NCBI GenBank assembly: GCA_004352715.1
Contig: SCFE01000014.1
Location: 118,252 to 182,251 of the forward strand
Origin: Hofstenia miamia
Taxonomy: Eukaryota; Xenacoelomorpha; Acoela
Direction: 5' to 3'
DNA: 64,000 bases
Shown here in pieces: positions 57,197 to 64,000 of this stretch. The translations under genes were made by a program, and so were the position numbers. The notes beneath the pieces are model-generated. The model was not told the DNA's origin. It did not search any database and saw only the letters and a list, made by a program, of their open reading frames with translations. Position 1 is the first letter of the stretch; each line of letters starts with the position of its first letter.

Positions 57197-59139
57197 GCGT
57201 CGGCCAAAATTTTAAAATAATACATCAGAATTAGTTTAATGGCAATTACGCAGACACTCGATGGGTTACTGTTATTCATCTGTGTTTCTCTTTATCTGAT
57301 ATCTGATATAGCTGCAGGCAATGGCGAAGGCAGAGGGGTGCATGGATCCCCAAAACACAGGCTTTGCCTGCCAAAAATTGCAAACAAGCGTGACCGCCAA
57401 TGAAATTCTCACACCGAGTGATATCTTTTTTTACTCTTTTTCCAGTAATATTAGAAGAATTTGCAAGACTCTCATGATGCTTCAACTGATAACGAAGACG
57501 TTGGGATTTTAATCAAATAACCAATAAGGACTAGGTCTTTCTCTGGGTTTCTTTAAATCATTTTTTGCCAGGAAAGGATTGCAGTCATTTGTACTTTTAA
57601 TTTAACAAACATTTTGGAACCAGAACTAGTTGAATTTAGATTTCATGTGGATTTCGAAGAATTAGAGAAATTAGATGGCATAACCACTAAAACTAATCAT
57701 GCAGAAGAACTAAGCAACGAAACAATGATGAATGAAACCTCCATAGTGATTTTGCTGTCGATTTGCAGTTTAAAGTGTATTTCCTAGACTGGAAACAGAT
57801 CTAATTTGAAGTTCTGACACCTGTATTGGTGAGCTTGATGTTCTTTTCATTGAAGACCTAATAATTTATGAAATTGTTAAAACAATTCAATTCCAAACTG
57901 AAATAGTTTGTGTCTGAAATTGATTTACTCAGAAAGGTAGCTGAAAAATATAATTTTGAATTAGATGTTTGTTAATGGCAACTTTTCAAAAAATTTGTTT
58001 TATGTACTTCATCCAGATTTAGAAGATACCCTTCAAACGATGGCGCTTTTTGACAAGGACGTTTTTGAAAATATGCATAATGTTTCTCGCCTGGTGGCAA
58101 ATTTTTCTCGACTGTTAATTAAGTAAAGAATAAAGCCAGATAAACAGTGTCTACAGAGACTGAATAATATGTCACTTTTATTATTGAAAAAGATATCATT
58201 AAATTCGCAATATTTATTAAATAACACATTTGCTAGAAAACAGTTATTTTACTATACTTTATTTGTGGTTTGTTGTGTTATTTATATAATTAAACTCTCT
58301 TAGTTTTCCATTCATATATTGTAAATGCATTATAGGCGTCTCCCATCATCATCACCGATGAATAACTGGCGCGGAAAATGAAATTATTTTTCAAATTATA
58401 ATTTGCACCCTTAAAAATTTGCTTTGAACTCATAAGATTAAAATTCTACCTAAGCCCTTGCTGCATGGCTATGCCTAAAGATAATTAGACGACAACTTTC
58501 ACGAAAAGCTTCTCAAATATTATTCTGCAGCAACCAAGCCACTGCTCTAATAAAATAATGCTTTGCGATTGAATCATATTCTGTTAAAAGTAAGTCCAAT
58601 GGACGAGTGAAAATTGGAATCATGTTTAATTTCGCAGATTAGCCATAGCCTCTTGCAGCTTAACTAGGAAAAGTACAACGATTTCTTCGTCAAATAATTT
58701 CGCAATCTAGGCAGGTAAATGCTGTAGATGCATACGAAAACTTATTTTATCTAAATGGAATACATCATTGCAACAAAACAAAAACATTATTTTCAAATGA
58801 CATTGTTAGGAAGGTATGAAATCCCACTTGGTATCAATTCCTTCTAAATTTTAATATAAAAATTTAATAGGAAATATTTCATATACTTATAATATATGTA
58901 ATATAATTTACGAACAAATTGTTATTACAACTGAATGTACATTACATAAGAGCAACTTAAACATCTATAACTTTCCCAACCCCAACTAGAAGGGGATAAG
59001 TTTCTAAACAGCTTTACTAATGCTCTAAAGCAATTGAGTAAAATAAAAAATGATTTTTATTTTATTCTATAAAGATAAAGAAAGCTATATTTCTGAATTC
59101 CTAGGCATGAAAATTAATGCATTTTTACTTTTGAGCAAT
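57197..59139. other. intron DNA with a faint, unidentified coding-like stretch
   Basis: It lies in intron 1 of the MRH-like gene. Between about 57540 and 58260 the plus strand shows protein-like but repeatedly frame-broken sequence (for example LEPELVEFRFHVDFEELEKLDG, and later NVSRLVANFSRLLIK). I could not match it to any family; it may be an old transposon or retro-copy. The rest is AT-rich with nothing recognised. Confidence 0.35.
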
Positions 59140-59560
59140 TTTCGAATTCAATTTCTATCTGATTTTTTTAGTAGTTTAGATTAAGATTGAGATATAAATT
59201 AGACTTAATTTTTATCTGATTTTTTAGTAGTTCAGGCTAAGATTGAGATATAAATTCGACTCAATTTTTATCTGATTTTTTTAGTAGTTCAGGTTAAGAT
59301 TGAGATATAAATTCGACTCAATTTCTATCTGATTTTTTNNNNNNTAAGATTGAGATATAAATTAGACTTAATTTTTATCTGATTTTTTAGTAGTTCAGGC
59401 TAAGATTGAGATATAAATTCGACTCAATTTTTATCTGATTTTTTTAGTAGTTTAGATTAAGATTGATATATAAATTCGACTCAATTTTTATCTGATTTTT
59501 TTAGTAGTTCAGGTTAAGATTGAGATATAAATTTAACCCAATTACTTAGATGGACTTTTG
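59140..59560. repeat. minisatellite, period about 57 bp, seven units, with a 6-N gap
   Basis: Units of the form ATCTGATTTTTTTAGTAGTT CAGGYTAAGATTGAGATATA AATTCGACTCAATTTTT start at 59157, 59214, 59270 and 59327 and continue after the gap (59339-59344) to about 59540. Variants fall into two alternating sub-types (AGACTTAATT and CGACTCAATT). Confidence 0.95.
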
Positions 59561-60112
59561 GATGTTCGTGGCATAGCGTAGCTAAATATTCAATATCTTC
59601 ATTTCTGTGAAATATTTTGAATAGAATTACTGGGTGTAACAAAAATTCTGCTGAATAGAAATCGTTTCAAATATTTGTTCAAATGTGATCTTTACTCAGA
59701 TTCTTTTGTTTTCACGTCCTAGTAATATGTTACAATAATTGCATTCAATAAATAGCTTTGAAAAAAACCTTGCTGAAATGAAATCGATTTTTTATTTTTA
59801 ATGACCTGATGACCTAGATTTTAGAAGTGCTAAAAATCATGAAATTCGAATCAATCTTCTTTATTTATCTTTTCGTCTAAAAATAAAAATAAATCTGGAT
59901 ATTTTTTAGTTCAAATCATTCAAAATTTTTATAGTTTAAAAATTGTTTTTCAGTCATATTTTGGCAAATATTTTACACATCGTTTTCAGGACGGAGATTG
60001 GTATATCTTTATTCAATTTCTGATTCTCAAACAGAAATATAGGAGTTAAGGTCCTCGTACTTATAATAATACGGAACTTTAAATGTATTTAATTTTCAAT
60101 ACAAACATTTAG
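59561..60112. other. end of intron 1 of the MRH-like gene
   Basis: AT-rich, nothing recognised before the acceptor CATTTAG at 60112. Confidence 0.5.
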
Positions 60113-60203
60113 TTATACATACAAAGAGTCCGCTACATCAGAATATGATTATAATCCATGCAGTGTTCTGTCCAGTAGATCTGGTGCTTGCACAGACTGC
60201 GAA
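60113..60203 (+). CDS. secreted MRH-domain-like protein, exon 2
   Basis: Acceptor ACATTTAG precedes 60113 and donor GAA|GTAAGT follows 60203, a near-perfect consensus. One base completes the alanine codon from exon 1, and 30 codons follow, reading YTYKESATSEYDYNPC then GACTDCE. The Y-x-Y-x-F/Y-N-P-C pattern is the typical centre of MRH domains, where the N-P-C cysteine forms a disulfide. Phase 2 in and phase 0 out fit both neighbouring exons. Confidence 0.75.
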
Positions 60204-60610
60204 GTAAGTTATTTTAATTATTAATATCTTAGATACAGGCATTCTAGGTAGTAATCATGTATAAAACCTTAGGCAGGATTTTCCAATTCAGGACATCTCA
60301 GTGGTGAAAAAGATGAGGTGTCCAGAAATGGTGAAAGTATTTCCAAAATATACGTTTAAACTGCATTTTATCATCTCAGTTAATAATTTTTCATTTTTTA
60401 AGAGAATTATACATTTTCCTTGAAGGAGAGTATTACCCAGTGTCTCTGTTCTGGATACACCATTAATACAATGAGTTTGATAATCTTGGTATAAATATAA
60501 TATTTAGCAAACATAAAGCAAAGATATTGAATACTATTCCACTTTTATTTCATTCGCACGAGACCCTGTTAGTATAGCATTCAGCAAAACTGATAATAAT
60601 AAAATATTAT

Positions 60611-60765
60611 GATGATAGATACACTGTAAGTTTAAAATTTCCTCGTGCACAAAGTGAATAGAACTACTTTTTTTTGATAATAATTATATATTACGATGTT
60701 AGATAAAGTGAAGTTTAAAATTTCCTCGTACACAAAGTGAATAGAACTAGTTTTTTCTGAAAATG
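60611..60765. repeat. two-copy tandem repeat, period about 84 bp
   Basis: AAGTTTAAAATTTCCTCGTGCACAAAGTGAATAGAACTA at about 60628 recurs with three or four changes at about 60712. It lies in intron 2 of the MRH-like gene. Confidence 0.85.
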
Positions 60766-61464
60766 TTAAGTCCTGGTGTTGACTAGTTAATGTGAATTCC
60801 TCAAATTTCAATTCAACTTCTTGCATGTTCTTATACACCAAGTTCTCGCCATAGTGTTATGATAATATCAACACTTAAAAGGAAGTTACTAATTTAGGAA
60901 CTGAAATTCAAAATGTTGAGTTACCACTAGAAAGGCCATTACTCCTTAGGATTCTTTTTCATAGAGCATTTCAAAATAGAACATTATGTAAAAGAATCAG
61001 TGTATTTGGTGGTACATATACTTACCGTTGTTTTTAATGAATGCATGCGCAAGTAAACAAAATTTCAGTTCGAGTCAATTTTAACATATTTGGTAAACAA
61101 TTCTAACTTGGAAACAGGTATTACTACAGCGATCACATCTATTCATAAAACTCTAGGCGGAATCTTCCATAATATTTTATTATTTAAGTAACGATTCGGA
61201 TCAATATCATAGGAAGATCGAATGTATTGAATGTATGCTAAATAAAAGCGTAAGGGAGAATGAAAACAATCGATGGGGAAATAATCTAGAGAACTAATTT
61301 TAAACCGGTGTTAATTTTAGAAATTTTGACAGCCAGACACATTGAACCCAGGCATAGTCTTAATGTCTATAAAATTTATGTATAGAAAAGCAAATAGTTA
61401 AGAATCTATTCAAGGTAAGTTGTTAAGAACATCTTTCGTAGGGTGGATTGAAAATTTTTTTTTG

Positions 61465-61985
61465 ATTTTTGTAAAAATGAGTCCTAGAAAATTGCCTCTA
61501 CTTCTAAGACCACACTTTTTTATATTTTTATGTGGTTGCTATTTTAACTCTTCGGGCTACTTCCAAGGGGGCAAAATTTTGTAGATATTAGCTTCCGCTG
61601 TACACTATTTTGTAGCACTTCAAATAACAAACAGAACCCATATATACTTTTCCAGGTTTTCTTAATTTCTCTTGTCAAGACAAACGCTTAAACTTCCCTG
61701 TATTAAAATTGTATTACATGTAAGTACTTCAATGTCAACAGTGAAATTAAATGAAAACCTTAAAGGGTTATTTTGACAGGGGAAATAAGGTAAACCTGGG
61801 AAGGTTTGCATGCTTTTTTGTACTTTGACGAGTTACAAAATGGTGTACAGCGTTAGGCCATAACAATAACATTTAAGGATATTTGGGAGGATTTTGCAGA
61901 GTTAAGATGGCAACTATATAAAAATATGAAAAAGTGGTTAAAGAAGTAGAGGCCATTTTTAGAACCTCATTTTTTCAAAAAATAT
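61465..61985. repeat. long foldback element, arms about 250 bp
   Basis: The left arm (AATGAGTCCTAGAAAATTGC, CTCTACTTCT, TTTATATTTTTATGTGGTTG, CGCTGTACACTATTTTGTA, TTTTCCAGGTTTTCTTAATTT) is matched in order by the reverse complement of the right arm (AATGAGGTTCTAAAAATGGC, CTCTACTTCT, TTCATATTTTTATATAGTTG, CGCTGTACACCATTTTGTA, TTCCCAGGTTTACCTTATTT). The arms almost meet near 61717. It sits in intron 2 of the MRH-like gene, so its transcript would contain a long imperfect hairpin. Confidence 0.85.
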
Positions 61986-62110
61986 AAAACTTTACACTAA
62001 TCTTTAGCTACAATTTATTTAATTAGTTTGCAATAATTTGAAATGTTTTTTACTAAGTAGGAAGGGATTATTCTAGATATACATGTCTCTAAAACTTATG
62101 AAATTTTAGG

Positions 62111-62260
62111 CATGTAATGAACAGAATCAGCAAGGAATGAACATAGCTGTTCCATTGGTTGACAATGGCAATACACCAACCAATGTGTGTACCTACAGTT
62201 CGAAGAGCGGACTTCAACTTGCTTATTCAGCTACAACCACTAGGTATATTGCTACGTGAA
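62111..62260 (+). CDS. secreted MRH-domain-like protein, exon 3
   Basis: Acceptor AATTTTAG precedes 62111. The exon reads ACNEQNQQGMNIAVPLVDNG then CTYSSKSGLQLAYSATTTR, the A-C...G...L-x-Y-x-x-T/G part of an MRH domain. Read straight through it stops at TGA 62258-62260, giving a 131-residue protein. A donor-like AG|GTATAT at 62244-62245 offers splicing onward instead. MRH domains usually have a further strand with a cysteine after this point, so a fourth exon beyond the recognised part is plausible. Eight cysteines are visible in the three exons. Confidence 0.65.
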
Positions 62261-63194
62261 AAGTCAGAGACAGAAGTAGGGCTAGTCCGGGGAGCACAAA
62301 ATTTGTCAAGAATTTAGGTAAATTGTGCAGTTTCGAAAAAAATCATTTTGGTTTTTTAGAATTCTTGCCAACAGTTAACATAATATAACTATTGACGACA
62401 AAGTAGTAAATTAGTGATTAGACACAAATATTCCTAAAAAAAATTTCTGAAAAAGTCAATGTATACATAGTTCTTAGCAAAAATATTATTCTCTGTAAAA
62501 TGCAAACGAAGTTGCAACAGGGCGATACCTTGTCCCACTTCTATCTCTGTGTAAACTTGAATGTATTTCTCGATAAAGCTTTCCAATCTGCATTGTTTAT
62601 AAGTAGTGTAAGGATAACCAAACAGCACTATAAAAATGCTTTTCATGATATATTAACTTTTTAAGAATATTTATGCAGCATAAAATAATTTTTTCTTGAA
62701 TCTATGTCTTAAGATGATACATAATATTATTATCTTTTATGCCACAAAGACTACGTGGTGAATTTAATTGGATAATTTGTCTAATCCTTTGATTAAAATA
62801 TGCATAGCTATCAACAATGTTAATTCAATTTGATTGCAGTTGTGATTTTATATTAACCTTAATTGGGTCCCCTACTTAGTTATTGAAGACTATCTCGGCC
62901 AGGTTTTTTTCCTTTTTAAAGCCGAGAGGATACTCCAAAAGCAACCTCCCAAAAAATCAGTCCTATTCATTATCAATCAGCGAAACTTTGCATGAATATA
63001 GCTTGCATATGGTTGAATACAAAGAGAAAAAGAAATTCAATATTCTGATACACTAAGGTCAGTGGTTGCTGACGTCAGGAAAGTGATCCTTGTACGAAAA
63101 ATTTAAGAAACATAGCTAACATATAACTAAGTACAAAAGCATCCATTGTATACCTAATTAATGTGTCATATATAAACATTTACTTAACAACTTA
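62261..63194. other. AT-rich DNA before the last LINE
   Basis: No gene recognised. A missing last exon of the MRH-like gene could be here or outside the window. Confidence 0.5.
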
Positions 63195-64000
63195 TTGATA
63201 TCGGAGATTGAAAAGGTATCTCAAAAAATACATGGGTATTGGCTGAAGAAGTCCACAAGTGTTCATCAGAGACTAGCAGTAGCATTGGAGGAGTGTGTGG
63301 TGAGTGGGTGCCCAGAGTGGATGGTAGTGCGAAGGACATTTCTGATACAGATGGACCCTAAGAAAGGAGTGAGGCAAGCAACTTCAGGCCAATAACATGT
63401 CTGCCAACAACTTGGAAATTGCTAACTTCTGTGATTTCAAGTAGGCTGGCATGTTACTTAGAACAGAACAGGGATGTAGGACAAAGCCGAGAGGATGCAA
63501 AGATCAGTTGTTAATAGAACAGGCAGTAGTGGAGAATTGTAGAAGAAGGAAGACAAACTTAGCAATGGCATGGATAGGCTTCAGGAAGGCATATGACAGC
63601 ATATTGCATAGGTGGGTATTGAGGACGCTAGAGGCCAATGGAGTTTAACGGAAATGGGTTGAGTTTCTAGAGAGGGAGATGAGAAAGTGGCAAACTGAGA
63701 TAGACGGGCACAGGTTGAGGTTTAGCGAGGCATATTTCAGGGAGACAGCTTAGCACCACTACTGTTTGTAGTTAGCTTAATCCCCATCACAGAAAAGTTA
63801 AAGGAGATAGGTATAGGATATAAGTTGGAGAAAAATGGTAGAGCAGTGAGTCACCTGTGGTACATGGACGAACTGAAGATGTATGCTAGTTCAAGGAGGA
63901 TGTTGCAGAAGCAAGTGGAGACATTGGAGAAAGCAAGCAGAAATTCTGGGTTGGAATTTGGATTAGGAAAGTGTGCGACAGTGACAATGACCAGAGGCAA
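63195..64000 (+). pseudogene. LINE reverse transcriptase, R4/Dong-like, decayed and cut by the window edge
   Basis: Across several frames the plus strand reads, in order, ATSGQ...CLPTTWKLLT-like sequence, a segment with ENCRRRKTNLAMAWIGFRKAYDSILHRW (motif A, F-x-K-A-Y-D), GIFQGDSLAPLLFVVSLIPI (the G-x-x-QGD-S-x-x-P-L-L-F block) and SHLWYMDELKMYASS (motif C). The Q-G-D-S and KAYD forms point to the R2/R4/Dong-type restriction-like-endonuclease LINEs rather than jockey/CR1. Motif C reads YMDE where a catalytic MDD is expected, and at least three frame breaks occur. The 3' part lies beyond 64000. Confidence 0.8.

Noticed and set aside
1-64000. CRISPR array, bacterial operons, ribosome binding sites, rRNA or tRNA genes
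   Set aside because: The sequence is nuclear animal DNA. I saw no repeat-spacer array and no cloverleaf with A/B boxes; tRNAscan-SE would settle tRNAs.

Overview
The window is AT-rich nuclear DNA from an animal, most likely an invertebrate. The evidence is spliced genes with GT-AG introns, long (TA)n microsatellites, and a mix of transposon families typical of metazoans: Polinton/Maverick, Penelope-like, hAT, piggyBac, Tc1/mariner, Ty3/gypsy and LINEs. I cannot place the species from sequence alone. The assembly is fragmented. There are four 1000-N gaps, three mid-sized gaps beside (TA)n runs, one 6-N gap inside a minisatellite, and five single-N joins, most of them beside duplicated sequence.

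Layout from left to right. 1-1425: a decayed Polinton/adintovirus-like cluster with a capsid-type protein, an adenain-like protease fragment and a second structural protein. 4604-5090: a piggyBac-type MITE against a mariner remnant. 6315-18053, minus strand: the GAR1 gene, the H/ACA snoRNP subunit. It has two coding exons split by an 11.2 kb intron that holds two hAT transposase wrecks, a 0.65 kb TIR element and a second piggyBac-type MITE. 20.6-22.8 kb: two short-period tandem repeats and a mariner interrupted by a LINE tail. 24.3-26.2 kb: head-to-tail Penelope-like copies with hammerhead-like motifs at the junctions. 28-30 kb: a small tandem motif array and a deleted Ty3/gypsy fragment. 30.5-32.8 kb: two abutting DNA elements with inverted ends. 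36.8-39.0 and 43.9-46.1 kb: a direct duplication of about 2.2 kb with an unusually conserved core; a broken THAP-domain gene lies between the copies.

47.4-48.3 kb holds a compact two-exon gene for a small secreted eight-cysteine peptide, with CCAAT and TATA boxes and a polyA signal. 49.6-52.5 kb is a 2.9 kb decayed piggyBac with perfect 18-bp inverted ends. 53.3-55.0 kb is a 5'-truncated LINE. 55.1-62.3 kb carries three exons of a secreted protein that looks like a mannose-6-phosphate-receptor-homology (MRH) domain; its introns hold a mariner, a 57-bp minisatellite and a foldback of about 520 bp. 63.2-64.0 kb is the start of an R4/Dong-type LINE running off the edge.

Only three host genes are well supported: GAR1, the cysteine-rich secreted peptide and the MRH-like secreted protein. 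The THAP gene is doubtful. The rest is mobile-element debris and featureless AT-rich DNA. GAR1 works in the nucleolus and Cajal bodies on pseudouridylation snoRNPs. The two secreted proteins are neighbours, about 7 kb apart on the same strand, with no evidence of a shared function.
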